Counted from the first letter of the stretch, positions 27,038 to 36,606 are shown. The stretch is 55,620 nt of DNA from an uncultured Burkholderiales bacterium (GCA_903831655.1 CAIKYO010000126.1:1-55620), one strand, 5' to 3'. The notes: generated by a model not told the origin, from the letters alone. Made by a program: numbers and translations.

Positions 27038-27410
27038 TTTTTAATCCTTAAAATTGAATGAGGATGCACATGCACCTCGGTGTAGATCGATTTTAAATCA
27101 GACCCAGACTTTGATCCACAAAAGCTCTGTCTGTTCAGGCTAAAAAGAAATTTAACGAGTCTTTTTCTGCCTAAAACAACACTCGATTGGTTGGAAAAAT
27201 GAAATAAATTAAAACTTTATGACTAATTTTATTGATCTCATTTGGCAATTCGGCTGAGCCAAAAGGCGCCCCCTCACTACCGGAGCCAAGCTTTGAGCGC
27301 CCCCACTGTGGTTACTCCAACTCCATGCAAGGGTCTGGGCCAGCAGAGGCAAAGACCATAGCGCGCTAGAATGGTGTGTCATTGAAAAGCAAACACCTCG
27401 GACACAAACC
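27038..27410. other. 373-bp divergent gap between the TorF-type gene and pcm
   Basis: No gene is supported. The stretch 27150-27240 is notably AT-rich and probably holds the TorF-type promoter. An imperfect hairpin pairs AGGC and AAAAAG (around 27137-27147) with CTTTTT and GCCT (27161-27172). A cysteine-rich open frame on the minus strand overlaps the start of pcm and is spurious. A TAGAAT near 27366 could be a -10 box for pcm, but no -35 element matches. Confidence 0.5.
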
Positions 27411-28064
27411 ATGGACCAACAGCAAGCTCTATTTAACATGGTGGAGCAACAAATCAGAACCTGGCAGGTACTTGATGCACACATCCTAGAAACGCTAAAG
27501 TCGCTCAGGCGCGACCTCTTTGTGCCTTCCGTGTACAAGGAGTTGGCCTACTCAGAGGCTGAACTCCCCATAGGGGAGGGAGAAATCATGTTGGAGCCCA
27601 AAACGCAGGCCAGGCTGCTGCATGACTTGGCCCCCAAGGCACACGAAACCATTCTCGAAGTGGGCTCAGGCACGGGATACCTCACTGCACTATTGGCGTT
27701 GCAAAGCCTTCGCGTGGTGAGCCTTGAGATCCATGCCAGCTTGGCCAAAGAGAGTCGACACAATTTGAGCAAGGCCGGCATCTCCAACGCCGAGGTCCTC
27801 AATTTAGATGCGAGTCAAAGTTTGAACTTGGACACCCATTTTGATGCCATCTTGCTCACTGGCTCATGTGATCACGCACCACAACATCTGCTCAATTGCC
27901 TCAAAATTGGCGGCCGATTGATGGGTATTTTGGGTCAAGAACCCATGATGCAAAACACTGTCATTACTCGCCTGGAAGCCGACGAATGGGACAGCAAAAT
28001 ACTGTGGGACGCATCATGCCCTCGTTTGCACGGATTCAAAGAACCTTCCAAGTTCCATTTTTGA
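27411..28064 (+). CDS. pcm: protein-L-isoaspartate O-methyltransferase family protein
   Basis: SAM-dependent methyltransferase (217 residues) of the Pcm family, which repairs isoaspartyl residues. Visible are the N-terminal MVEQQIRTWQVLD, PIGEGEIMLEPKTQARLL and the SAM motif ILEVGSGTGYLTALLA. The family's GxG motif I is intact. The classical Pcm active-site segment is slightly degenerate, as is common in the form found upstream of rhodanese and tolC. It leads a probable pcm-rhodanese-tolC operon. Confidence 0.9.
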   Translation: MDQQQALFNMVEQQIRTWQVLDAHILETLKSLRRDLFVPSVYKELAYSEAELPIGEGEIMLEPKTQARLLHDLAPKAHETILEVGSGTGYLTALLALQSLRVVSLEIHASLAKESRHNLSKAGISNAEVLNLDASQSLNLDTHFDAILLTGSCDHAPQHLLNCLKIGGRLMGILGQEPMMQNTVITRLEADEWDSKILWDASCPRLHGFKEPSKFHF

Positions 28065-28098
28065 TCCTCTACTTTTAACCCGTCTTTAAGTTGTATCT

Positions 28099-28443
28099 AT
28101 GATTGAACAATTGAGTCCCAAAGACTTGGCCCCTTGGGCACAAGAGCAATTGAGTTTAGGAAGAAAGCCTGTCGTCGTTGATGTCCGCGAGGATTGGGAA
28201 ATCAAACTCGCCTCCATCAAAGCCGAAGGGTTTGAGCTCAAGCACATCGTCATGAATGAGATTCCTGGAGCTCTAGACCAATTCAACGAAACACAAGCAA
28301 TTGCTGTGCTTTGTCACCATGGTGGTCGCAGCCAAAATGTAGCGCACTTCTTGCTCTCCAACGGCGTCAAACATGTATCCAACATCAGCGGTGGAATCAA
28401 TGCATGGTCTCATGAGGTTGATCCAAGCGTACCCGTCTATTGA
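28099..28443 (+). CDS. single-domain rhodanese sulfurtransferase
   Basis: A 114-residue rhodanese domain. The catalytic cysteine is Cys72 in AVLCHHGGRSQNVAHFL, and the domain ends with ISGGINAWSHEVDPSVPVY, typical of the family. It lacks a signal peptide and should be cytoplasmic. It starts 34 bp after pcm and ends 10 bp before tolC, so the three are one transcription unit. The sulfur acceptor is unknown. Confidence 0.92.
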   Translation: MIEQLSPKDLAPWAQEQLSLGRKPVVVDVREDWEIKLASIKAEGFELKHIVMNEIPGALDQFNETQAIAVLCHHGGRSQNVAHFLLSNGVKHVSNISGGINAWSHEVDPSVPVY

Positions 28444-28453
28444 AAGCCTCCGT

Positions 28454-29830
28454 ATGAAACGAATTCCTTTGGCTCTGGTTGTGAGCCTCTCAGTGGCCTT
28501 TGGCCAAAGCTCAGCTGCTCAAAACTTACTCGATCTTTGGGGTTCGGCGAAAAGCTACGACGCCTCTTATCAATCTGCCTTGGCCCTTTACAAGTCCAGT
28601 AAAAACAGAGCCGATGAAGGCCTCGCTGGTATTTTGCCAACCATGGCGCTGAGCACCAATTCAACTCGAAATTTGATTGACTACACCCCTGACGTGGTCA
28701 CCATCAACCCAAGCAACCCCTCCTCTAACGTGATTCCCTATCAGCGTTGGTTTGGTACACACATCGCCACTTTCACCGCTGTGCAACCCCTCTATCGCCC
28801 CGCTAACTATCAAACTTACTTGCAAAGTAAAAGTGTCCTGGCTCAATCGGTGGCTCAATTGGTGGCTGCTGAGCAGGATTTGATCGTTCGCATGTCTCAG
28901 GCTTACTTTGATGTGTTGGTGAGCCAAGAAACTTTGGAGTTCACGCGCGCTCAAAAAAGAGCCACAGAGGAGCAGTTGGCCTTTGCAAAACGAAACTTTG
29001 AAGTGGGCACAGCAACGATCACCGATACCCATGACGCTCAAGCTCGCTACGACTTGGTCGTGGCACAAGAGGTTGCCGCTCAAAACGATCTCAACGTCAA
29101 AAAAATGACGCTCGACCAATTGGTGGGGATGCAACAGACCAAGCCTATACCCATGGTGAGTGAAGCGCCTATCGAGCGTTTAATGCCCACCAACATCGAT
29201 GAGTGGGTGGCCAACTCCGAGAAATCACACCCCAACGTATTGAACGCAAAACTGAACTTGGACATTGCCAACTTAGAGGTGAAAAAGGCAGTTGCGGGTC
29301 ACCTGCCCACCGTGGACTTAACGGCTTCAATGACCGGGACTCGCAACCTGGATGGAACCAACACCTCTGGGCTATCAAGCCTGAGCACTCACGTTCTCAA
29401 TAAGTCAGTTGGCGTGGTGATCAACGTCCCAATCTTTTCTGGCTTTTATGTTGAAAACAGAATCAAAGAAACTGAAAACTTGGTGGACAAAGCGCGCTAT
29501 GACTTCGAGTTTGCCAAACGCACAGCCGCCTTGTCAACGCAATCAGCCTTTTTGAATTTGGTCTCAGGCATAGGTCAAGTCAATGCCTTGAAGGCAGCAG
29601 AGCGCTCGACTCAAAAGTCATTGGAATCCAATGAACTGGGCTACTCAGTTGGGTTAAAGCTCAACATCGATGTTTTGAATGCGCAAAGTCAACGCTACCA
29701 AACCAAACGAGACTTGGCTCAAGCACGCTACAACGTTTTGATGCAAGAACTCAAACTCAAACAAGCCAGTGGCATTCTCCAGGCCTCAGACTTGAACGAG
29801 ATCAACGACATGCTTGAACACCAGCCTTGA
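28454..29830 (+). CDS. tolC: TolC family outer-membrane efflux channel
   Basis: Outer-membrane/periplasmic tunnel protein (458 residues) serving efflux pumps and type I secretion. It has a signal peptide MKRIPLALVVSLSVAFG with cleavage near SSA-AQ. Two repeats of long coiled-coil helices follow, with SQAYFDVLVSQETLEF and the GTATITDTHDAQARYD turn as typical TolC segments. The ATG at 28454 is chosen over an upstream in-frame start inside the rhodanese gene. No pump genes lie beside it, as usual for a housekeeping TolC. Confidence 0.94.
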   Translation: MKRIPLALVVSLSVAFGQSSAAQNLLDLWGSAKSYDASYQSALALYKSSKNRADEGLAGILPTMALSTNSTRNLIDYTPDVVTINPSNPSSNVIPYQRWFGTHIATFTAVQPLYRPANYQTYLQSKSVLAQSVAQLVAAEQDLIVRMSQAYFDVLVSQETLEFTRAQKRATEEQLAFAKRNFEVGTATITDTHDAQARYDLVVAQEVAAQNDLNVKKMTLDQLVGMQQTKPIPMVSEAPIERLMPTNIDEWVANSEKSHPNVLNAKLNLDIANLEVKKAVAGHLPTVDLTASMTGTRNLDGTNTSGLSSLSTHVLNKSVGVVINVPIFSGFYVENRIKETENLVDKARYDFEFAKRTAALSTQSAFLNLVSGIGQVNALKAAERSTQKSLESNELGYSVGLKLNIDVLNAQSQRYQTKRDLAQARYNVLMQELKLKQASGILQASDLNEINDMLEHQP

Positions 29831-29844
29831 AGGCCTAGAGCCCT

Positions 29845-31188
29845 TTAAGTGACGGGTCTGGAGATCAACGGCCAAAGGGCTTGAACGGTTTTTTGAGTGG
29901 CACCCTGCTGGCTTTGCACAAAAGACAAGCCCTTTGCTTCAAGCTCAGCCGCTTGCTGGGGTGAATTGAGTAAAGCCAGTGCACACGACACGCCTAGACT
30001 CATGTTTTGAACACCCAAGGCAGCACCCTCTTGCTTGGCCTGAGTTGCAATTTTTTCAAAGTTATAGGTGTAGGGTCCCACCACCACGGGGCAGCAACAA
30101 GCCATGGGTTCGATCAGGTTTTGTCCACCAAAGGGCAAAAAAGATGCCCCCAGCAAACACACATGAGAACTTGCATAATAAAAATTCATCTCACCCAGCG
30201 AGTCCCCAATGAAGAGTGTTTTAACATTCGAGCGTTGACCAAAAACATCTTGCATTTTCTCCACACTCACCCAGTGGCTTCGGCGAAAACATTCAAATCC
30301 CAAGCGCTTACCCAGTGCCGCCACCTCATCAAAGCGCTGAGGGTGCCTTGGAACGATGGCCCACAGCACTTGAGTTTGCATCTCAAGTGTCAATTGGTTG
30401 ATCTCTTGCAAGAACAACTCCTCCTCACCAGGCCTTGAGCTCGCCAGGAGCACCATAGACTGATCTCTACTGGTCTTCCATCTCTCTCCAAGGGCGACAA
30501 GCACCGGATCGGGCTCAGCATCAAACTTCATACTGCCTAGTACGCCCTGCACCTTGGCACCCAAGGCTTGGAGGCGTTGTGCATCAGCAGGACTTTGACT
30601 CCAAACTTCACTCAAAGCACTGTATGTGGGCTTGGCCAAAGCGCTCAGGCGATTGGCGGCTTTGAGGCTTTTCTCGCTCATCCTCGCATTGACCAACACC
30701 AAAGGAATTTGCATCTGAGAGCAAGATTGAACCATGTTAGGCCAAACTTCGGTCTCAATCAAAATGCCAAGATGAGGTTTGAAGCGAGACAAAAAACCTA
30801 TCACGCACCAACTGACATCCCAAGGGTGCCATACCTGGTGATCTCTAGGCGTGAGGTACCGCTCCCCCTCTTGTCGACCCGTGGCTGTGGAGTGAGTTAA
30901 TAGAAATCGCAATTGCGGCTCGCGCGCTCTCATCGCTTCAATCAAAATCCCAGCCACCCGAGTCTCGCCCAATGAGACCGCATGGATCCAAATCCATCGA
31001 TCTGCATTGTGATTGGGGTCATTCGAATACCAACCCAGTCTCTCCCAAAACTTTGCAGCGTACAAGGGCTCCCTTCGTGATTTGAGCCCCAGTCGAATTA
31101 ACATCCATGGGAGTAAAAAAATCATCATCGCAGAGTACAGCCCCAAGACCCAACTTTGGAAAAAATTCAGTTGTGCTTTGGGCGTCAT
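29845..31188 (-). CDS. waaA: 3-deoxy-D-manno-octulosonic acid transferase
   Basis: Adds Kdo to lipid IVA in the inner leaflet. The 447-residue protein starts at the ATG at 31188, overlapping the waaC stop by 4 nt. An N-terminal membrane anchor (LGLYSAMMIFLLPWMLIRLG) precedes two GT-B Rossmann domains. Family segments are RIWIHAVSLGETRVA-like at about residue 65, ETEVWPNMV, and GQNLIEPMACCCPVVVGPYTYNF in the C-terminal sugar-nucleotide site. Longer readings to 31329 run through waaC and are not credible. Confidence 0.95.
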   Translation of the reverse strand: MTPKAQLNFFQSWVLGLYSAMMIFLLPWMLIRLGLKSRREPLYAAKFWERLGWYSNDPNHNADRWIWIHAVSLGETRVAGILIEAMRAREPQLRFLLTHSTATGRQEGERYLTPRDHQVWHPWDVSWCVIGFLSRFKPHLGILIETEVWPNMVQSCSQMQIPLVLVNARMSEKSLKAANRLSALAKPTYSALSEVWSQSPADAQRLQALGAKVQGVLGSMKFDAEPDPVLVALGERWKTSRDQSMVLLASSRPGEEELFLQEINQLTLEMQTQVLWAIVPRHPQRFDEVAALGKRLGFECFRRSHWVSVEKMQDVFGQRSNVKTLFIGDSLGEMNFYYASSHVCLLGASFLPFGGQNLIEPMACCCPVVVGPYTYNFEKIATQAKQEGAALGVQNMSLGVSCALALLNSPQQAAELEAKGLSFVQSQQGATQKTVQALWPLISRPVT

Positions 31189-32201
31189 GGCAGGTTCCCC
31201 GACACGCTCTGGGACTGGGCTAAGGCAGATTGAATGCTTTCCCAATGGCTCCATACCTCTTGCACACTGGGTGTGGGCTTGGCATACACACTCAACTGAT
31301 GCGTGCACGCTTTGGGGCCTGTGCGCCATGCGGTTGGGAAGTTATAGATTTGCACATGTGGCATTCCCAAAGCGACGCTGAGGTGACTGGGGCCACTGTC
31401 AACTCCAATGCTACCCACGCACTCCTTCATCTGCACGGCCAAATGGGTCAGTGAAGAGCGAGGCCAAAGCGTCGCCATAGGGATGCGCTCAAGCAAGCGT
31501 TTGGCAAGCATCTCCTCAGCATCACTGCCGTGCATCAAGCACACCTCATGACCACTCAAAGCCAGCAGCTGAGAGAGTTCTACCCAATTCTCAAAGGGCC
31601 ACGCCTTATCGGCTCTGGACGTGCCGGTGATGAAAACCACTTTCGCCTTTGATGTCGGGTTCGCTTGGGGCGACACCCATGGCCCTGAGCGCAAGCCAAA
31701 TTGAAGTTTTGAATGGGGCTCGTACCCCAAAGCTTTGGCACACAAGTACCTTGAACGATCGACTGCACCCAATTCTTTGGGGATTTCAATGGCTAGGTTA
31801 CTCAACCAAGCTGAGGGGCGTTCGTAGGAGGAGCCATTCGTTGCATTGGCCATGGCCACACGTGCACCACCTGGGTTCAGCCGGGCCATTCGAGCCACCA
31901 CACCTGACTTGGTCAGTCCTTGTAGATCAAGGACATGGTCATAGGGAAAGGCGCGAAGTTCATTCCAAAATTCCCTCATCCCTTGCCTTGCTGCGGCATC
32001 AAAGCCAGATTTTCTCCAGTGCCTTAAGGGACACTCAATGATTCGATCAACTGCAGCACTCAAAGTGAGGATGCCTGCAAAGGCAGGCTCCACAACCCAA
32101 TCGATTTGTGCATTGGGATAGGCACAACGAATGTCCCAAACTGCGGGCAATGCATGTATCACATCCCCCAAGGAGGAGAGTTTGACCACCAACACTCTCA
32201 A
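31185..32201 (-). CDS. waaC: lipopolysaccharide heptosyltransferase I
   Basis: Adds the first L-glycero-D-manno-heptose to Kdo2-lipid A; 338 residues, GT-9 family. The N-terminus RVLVVKLSSLGDVIHALPA is diagnostic, and the C-terminal SIGVDSGPSHLSVALG carries the ADP-heptose site. It starts with TTG at 32201, overlapping the manB stop by 4 nt (TTGA), and overlaps waaA by 4 nt. The three genes form a tightly coupled LPS operon. Confidence 0.95.
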   Translation of the reverse strand: MRVLVVKLSSLGDVIHALPAVWDIRCAYPNAQIDWVVEPAFAGILTLSAAVDRIIECPLRHWRKSGFDAAARQGMREFWNELRAFPYDHVLDLQGLTKSGVVARMARLNPGGARVAMANATNGSSYERPSAWLSNLAIEIPKELGAVDRSRYLCAKALGYEPHSKLQFGLRSGPWVSPQANPTSKAKVVFITGTSRADKAWPFENWVELSQLLALSGHEVCLMHGSDAEEMLAKRLLERIPMATLWPRSSLTHLAVQMKECVGSIGVDSGPSHLSVALGMPHVQIYNFPTAWRTGPKACTHQLSVYAKPTPSVQEVWSHWESIQSALAQSQSVSGNLP

Positions 32202-33613
32202 TGTGCGGCCTCAGAGAAACTTGCGTGGGGCATGACTTGTCTCAGCAAGCTCAACATCTCTTTCTCGATCGATGCGAGTGCCTCAGGGGTATGCCCCTCA
32301 AAGCGCAGAACCAACACTGGGGTCGTGTTTGAGGCCCGGATCAAACCAAACCCATGATCCCAATCAATTCTCAATCCATCTATCGTCATGAGCTGTGGGT
32401 TGTGCTCGGGCAAGGGCAATCCCTTTTCACGAACAGCATTGACCAATCCTTCAATCAACGTTGCCGACTCACCTTCTTTGATCGCAACGTTGAGCTCTGG
32501 AGTTGAGAAACTCCCCTCCAACGCATTCAAGACCTCACTGGCATGTTGAGCTTTGCTCAAAATTTCTAGCAATCTGGCTCCTGCATAGGTTCCATCGTCA
32601 AAACCATACCAACGCTCTTTGAAGAAAATATGTCCACTCATCTCACCACCAAGAGGAGAGTCGATCTCGCGCATCTTCGCCTTGATCAAAGAGTGGCCTG
32701 TCTTGTACATGACCGCCTCACCCCCCTGGGCACGAATGAAAGGTCCCAATCGTTGCGAACACTTCACATCAAACACGATTTTGCCTCCAGGCACTCTGGA
32801 GAGAACATCCTTTGCAAAAAGCTGCATTTGGCGGTCAGGGTAAATATTTTCCCCCTCCTGGGTCACCACGCCCAAGCGGTCACCGTCCCCATCAAAAGCA
32901 AATCCAATTTCTGCATCGTGCTCTTTAATTGCAAGCACCAAATCCTTTAAGTTCTCGGGCTTACTGGGGTCGGGATGGTGATTGGGAAAGTGGCCATCAA
33001 CATCACTGAAGAGTTCAATGACCTCACAGCCAAGTTTTCTAAAAATATCAGGTGCGCTTGCCCCAGCCACGCCATTGCCAGAGTCGATGACGATTTTCAT
33101 GGGGCGATGGAGTTGAATGGTGGTGCAAATTGCCTCTTTGTAAGAAGGCTCTATGTCAAACTTCTTGGGCTCAAGCGCTTTTTCAGAAAACGACTCCAAG
33201 GAAACGCCCAAATCGTTGAGCATGCTCATCCTCAATGCTTGAATTTCATCTCCATAGAGGGCTTTGCCCGACAAAACCATCTTAAAACCGTTGTAATCTT
33301 TGGGGTTGTGGCTACCTGTAATTTGAATACCACTCTTGCACAATGTACTTGCGCCAAAGTAGAGCATGGGTGTGGTACACATGCCCAGATCCAAGACTTG
33401 CACACCGCTCAAGGCCAAGCCCCTGGAGAGCGCTGCCATCAAAGCCGGGCCACTGAGCCTTCCGTCCCTTGCTACACAAACCTCACACTCACCCGCAGCA
33501 AGTGCAGTTCGACCAAAAGCAAAGCCCAAACGCAAAGCAAATTGCTCGTCGATTTGAGAGGGCACGACGCCTCGAATATCGTAGGCTTTAAAGACCACTG
33601 GATTGATGTTCAT
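32198..33613 (-). CDS. manB: phosphomannomutase/phosphoglucomutase
   Basis: Alpha-D-phosphohexomutase of 471 residues interconverting 6- and 1-phosphates of mannose or glucose for surface polysaccharide synthesis. The phosphoserine is Ser101 in TGSHNPKDYNG, the metal loop is DGDGDR, and the sugar-binding GGEMSGH is present, all as in the AlgC branch. It leads the manB-waaC-waaA operon. A tandem GAGGGTAAA repeat (33627 and 33648) lies just upstream. Confidence 0.93.
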   Translation of the reverse strand: MNINPVVFKAYDIRGVVPSQIDEQFALRLGFAFGRTALAAGECEVCVARDGRLSGPALMAALSRGLALSGVQVLDLGMCTTPMLYFGASTLCKSGIQITGSHNPKDYNGFKMVLSGKALYGDEIQALRMSMLNDLGVSLESFSEKALEPKKFDIEPSYKEAICTTIQLHRPMKIVIDSGNGVAGASAPDIFRKLGCEVIELFSDVDGHFPNHHPDPSKPENLKDLVLAIKEHDAEIGFAFDGDGDRLGVVTQEGENIYPDRQMQLFAKDVLSRVPGGKIVFDVKCSQRLGPFIRAQGGEAVMYKTGHSLIKAKMREIDSPLGGEMSGHIFFKERWYGFDDGTYAGARLLEILSKAQHASEVLNALEGSFSTPELNVAIKEGESATLIEGLVNAVREKGLPLPEHNPQLMTIDGLRIDWDHGFGLIRASNTTPVLVLRFEGHTPEALASIEKEMLSLLRQVMPHASFSEAAH

Positions 33614-33769
33614 GAAGGAGATTGTAGAGGGTAAAGTGAGTACCTTGGAGGGTAAAATTTAAGCTCCTTGGAACGCAATTTGGTCCGTATCGAGCCCCTC
33701 CAGAGTCTAGAGCTGAGCAGCATTTCGATGCGCTTTTGGGCTTGTCGAAATCAGTCCTAATGGGGTCCA

Positions 33770-34321
33770 ATGAAACCACCGAACACACTGAACCAACAAC
33801 ACGCAGGGACACGCTTTTTGATGAACCACCCCAATTCTTTGTCCCACTCAATCATTCAGACGCCTCTTGGTGAAATGGTCATTTGGGCTTCATCCCAACA
33901 CCTCATCGGAGCCTGGTTCACTGACCAACACAATTTGAACCCACAAGCACTTCATTCACCTCTTGTAAGCGGACAAGGCGTTCACCGTGAAGCAGACCTT
34001 TGGCTCAAAAATTATTTTGCAAAACGCGCTCCCAACCCAAACGATCTGCCTTTGCAAATTGATCAGGCAACTCCCTTGCAGCGCATCACGTGGCAAGCGT
34101 TGAAAGACATACCCAGTGGTGAAAAAATCAGTTATTCAGAACTGGCTCTCAAAATAGGCCGTCCCAAGTGCGCTCGAGCGGTGGCCAGTGCAGTGGCAAA
34201 AAATCCACTCCTCATCTTTTTACCCTGTCACCGGGTGGTGGGTTCTGACGGCACTTTGAGAGGTTATTCAGCCGGACTTCACAGGAAACAATCCTTGCTC
34301 TCGATTGAGCTCAAGGATTGA
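33770..34321 (+). CDS. ogt: methylated-DNA-protein-cysteine methyltransferase
   Basis: Suicide repair protein that removes O6-alkyl groups from guanine onto its own cysteine. The acceptor site IFLPCHRVVGSDG and the DNA-binding helix with its arginine (RPKCARAVASAVAKNP) are clear. Length is 183 residues from the ATG at 33770, which has GGGG 4 nt upstream. An ATG at 33821 giving 166 residues is an equally plausible start. It converges on the alpha/beta hydrolase gene. Confidence 0.94.
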   Translation: MKPPNTLNQQHAGTRFLMNHPNSLSHSIIQTPLGEMVIWASSQHLIGAWFTDQHNLNPQALHSPLVSGQGVHREADLWLKNYFAKRAPNPNDLPLQIDQATPLQRITWQALKDIPSGEKISYSELALKIGRPKCARAVASAVAKNPLLIFLPCHRVVGSDGTLRGYSAGLHRKQSLLSIELKD

Positions 34322-34330
34322 GAGCACCAC

Positions 34331-35215
34331 CTAAACGCTCTCCACCATCTCTCTCGTGCGCTTAAAAAGAGGACCCTTGGTGTCGAGAAGACTCTCCAAA
34401 ATTGAAAAATGATTCAACCCCGGCAAACTCTCACACACTGGGACCACCTCTTTGCCCCAAGCAGCTTGAATGAGATGGGTTTGTCGAATGAACTCTGCAC
34501 TCTCTTGCCCTCCAACAACAGCTGTGAGGTGCCCCGTTTTGGGAGCCGATATCCAAGCAGGACTGAGTGCACATGCACTTTGCGAGTCAAGTCGCAAATC
34601 ATCAGCGAGAAAAGGGGTTTGACGGATGGACTCCAGTTCAAACAAACCTGAAATAGACAACGCAGAATGAATCAAATCAGAGGGCAAACCTTTTTTAACC
34701 GCACCCCAAAGGGTGGTCATCAAAAGAGCCGAGAGATGTCCGCCTGCAGAGTGGCCCGTGACATGAATTTTTCGCCGATTGCCACCGAATTTTTGAATGT
34801 TTTCATAAACCCAAACCAAAGCTTGAACCATTTCAAGGACAATCTCTTTCATGCTCACCTGAGGACACAAGTCATAGCTCACCATGACCGTGCACGCATT
34901 CAGCGCCTGAAAAGCCGGTAACAAAAAGGCGTGGTCTTCTTTGTGTAACGCGCGCCAGTATCCACCATGAATAAAAACAACCACAGGCGCTAGACTTTCT
35001 TCGTGATCTAAGTGCCCATGCGATTGAGGGCTAGGATACACATCCAAAACGGCAAACGGTCCACTTGCATAACGAGCTTCGTGGCGAACGATCTTCGCGT
35101 CATTCAAAATCCTCAGTGAGTCGTTTTTCCAACGCGCCATGTGTTCCATTGCACTGGGCACCAACAAACGATTGTTGTACATGCTGTCAAACCATTGAGG
35201 CGTGTGAGTTTCCAT
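34331..35215 (-). CDS. alpha/beta hydrolase, arylformamidase-like
   Basis: A 294-residue esterase fold. The oxyanion-hole motif HGGYW, the nucleophile elbow GHSAGG and the late catalytic His in GLNHFS are visible. These match the HGGxW group that includes kynurenine formamidase and related carboxylesterases. No tryptophan-degradation gene lies nearby, so the substrate is open. It starts 15 bp after the HTTM-like gene on the same strand and is probably the third gene of that operon. Confidence 0.88.
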   Translation of the reverse strand: METHTPQWFDSMYNNRLLVPSAMEHMARWKNDSLRILNDAKIVRHEARYASGPFAVLDVYPSPQSHGHLDHEESLAPVVVFIHGGYWRALHKEDHAFLLPAFQALNACTVMVSYDLCPQVSMKEIVLEMVQALVWVYENIQKFGGNRRKIHVTGHSAGGHLSALLMTTLWGAVKKGLPSDLIHSALSISGLFELESIRQTPFLADDLRLDSQSACALSPAWISAPKTGHLTAVVGGQESAEFIRQTHLIQAAWGKEVVPVCESLPGLNHFSILESLLDTKGPLFKRTREMVESV

Positions 35216-35230
35216 TTTTTCTCCAATGTA

Positions 35231-36028
35231 TTAAAAAATGCGCCCTGACCAGTAAATAAGCGAGGGCATGGCGGCCAACCAAGCCCAAAAGAAGCGGTTC
35301 AAACCAAAAAACCAAAAAACCAAGAAATGAAAGACACAAGCCACGAGCACGTAAGCAAGCGCCACATCCAAACCAAATAGTGAAATGGGCGAGAGCCCCT
35401 CCCAAATGATAAATGACCAACTGCACAGTTTGGCCACCATGGGGCGACGAAACAAACTATGCTCAGACAAAGGTCCGTATACGCCTGCATCCAAAAATAT
35501 GATCATCGCCTGCCCTCCCCGCCACTCGGCACGTCTGAGCTTGACCCAACCGGATACAAAATAAGAACTGAGAAGCTGAATCCCGATGAAACCCAAGCCA
35601 GCAGGAGCCGCCATATAAGCCCAAGGCGAAGCAGACAAGCACAAATGAATCATGAGCCCACTGAGCACCACCAAGGTCATGAAGTCACTTCCTCCGTTAA
35701 ATGCACCTCTAAAGCGGAACAAAATCAAAACCTGGAGAACAAACAAACAGCTTATGAAAAAGCCCAGTGAAAAACCAGCCAACAAGGAAATTGAAGCGAC
35801 GAGCCTCAAAGCAAACAAAGCCGTTTGACCTTTATGAGGATCAAATAAAAAATCAAAAAAAACCATCACCGCTTTAGGTAATGTTGGCATCTCTTGCTTT
35901 AAAAGCGACCAATCCCAAACGGCTTTAGCTTCAAACGATTGTCTTAATTTGAAATACTCCAAAGTTTGCAGCAAAGTGCTCCATCCCACCAAGCACTCAA
36001 TCAACCGCAAGGCAAGATCAGCACTCAT
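35231..36028 (-). CDS. HTTM-like integral membrane protein
   Basis: A 265-residue protein with about six hydrophobic segments. The stretches FRFRGAFNGGSDFMTLVVLSG, SYFVSGWVKLRRAEWRGG and the C-terminal LNRFFWAWLAAMPSLIYW are those of the HTTM (vitamin K-dependent gamma-carboxylase-like) membrane domain. Only the core membrane domain is present; no C-terminal lumenal domain exists. It overlaps the upstream partner gene by 4 nt. Function is unknown. The HTTM assignment is by remembered motif and is not certain. Confidence 0.7.
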   Translation of the reverse strand: MSADLALRLIECLVGWSTLLQTLEYFKLRQSFEAKAVWDWSLLKQEMPTLPKAVMVFFDFLFDPHKGQTALFALRLVASISLLAGFSLGFFISCLFVLQVLILFRFRGAFNGGSDFMTLVVLSGLMIHLCLSASPWAYMAAPAGLGFIGIQLLSSYFVSGWVKLRRAEWRGGQAMIIFLDAGVYGPLSEHSLFRRPMVAKLCSWSFIIWEGLSPISLFGLDVALAYVLVACVFHFLVFWFFGLNRFFWAWLAAMPSLIYWSGRIF

Positions 36029-36606
36029 AGGACCATCTCCCTGGAGACAAGCATCACTTCACTTTGCAAGCATTCCTGTGGGTGATTGAGCCAAGGTTGC
36101 TCCATTCTGATTTCAAATTGAAAGACCAACTGAGTGCCCTCAACCTGGTAGGAACTCACCGCATCTCTGGCCAGGCTGGAGACCAATTGATAGGTCACCA
36201 AGGCACTCGCGTCTGCGTGCGCTGGCAACGCATTCAAATCTCCCACCAAGTGCTCTACCAAATTTTGATAACCCAAACGCAAATTCACCAAAGGATTGTG
36301 AAAGAGGTGCAACGCATGCCTTTGCACCCTGGGATACACCACTACCCAATCTGACCATTCGCTCCAAGAAGAGCTCACCTCTTCAACAAGTCGGCGTTGC
36401 TTGAAATGCACATACAACCGGGGAGCCATGCCCAAAGCGTGAAAGAACTTCCAATTTGGGAAAAAAGCGCGCAAAAAAAACCACCACCGCCCACTCAACT
36501 CTGGCGTTTTGGTGCTCATGCCAAACCACAAAAATAGAAAATAAATGATCAATACGACCAAACTCAGCTTCAAATCGACTCCTGAATCAATTGAAAACTC
36601 ATTCAT
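36025..36606 (-). CDS. membrane-anchored partner of the HTTM-like protein
   Basis: A 193-residue protein with one strong N-terminal membrane helix (LKLSLVVLIIYFLFLWFGM) and a soluble remainder. The RAFFPNWKFFHALGMAPRLYV segment resembles the short companions found next to HTTM-type proteins, but I cannot name the family. It overlaps the HTTM-like gene by 4 nt (ATGA), strong evidence of coupled expression and probable complex formation. It is divergent from the MASE1-like gene. Confidence 0.7.
   Translation of the reverse strand: MNEFSIDSGVDLKLSLVVLIIYFLFLWFGMSTKTPELSGRWWFFLRAFFPNWKFFHALGMAPRLYVHFKQRRLVEEVSSSWSEWSDWVVVYPRVQRHALHLFHNPLVNLRLGYQNLVEHLVGDLNALPAHADASALVTYQLVSSLARDAVSSYQVEGTQLVFQFEIRMEQPWLNHPQECLQSEVMLVSREMVL

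Noticed and set aside
27209-27538. Cysteine-rich 109-residue minus-strand frame
   Set aside because: It overlaps the start of pcm, has no ribosome site, and its composition is that of an antisense frame.
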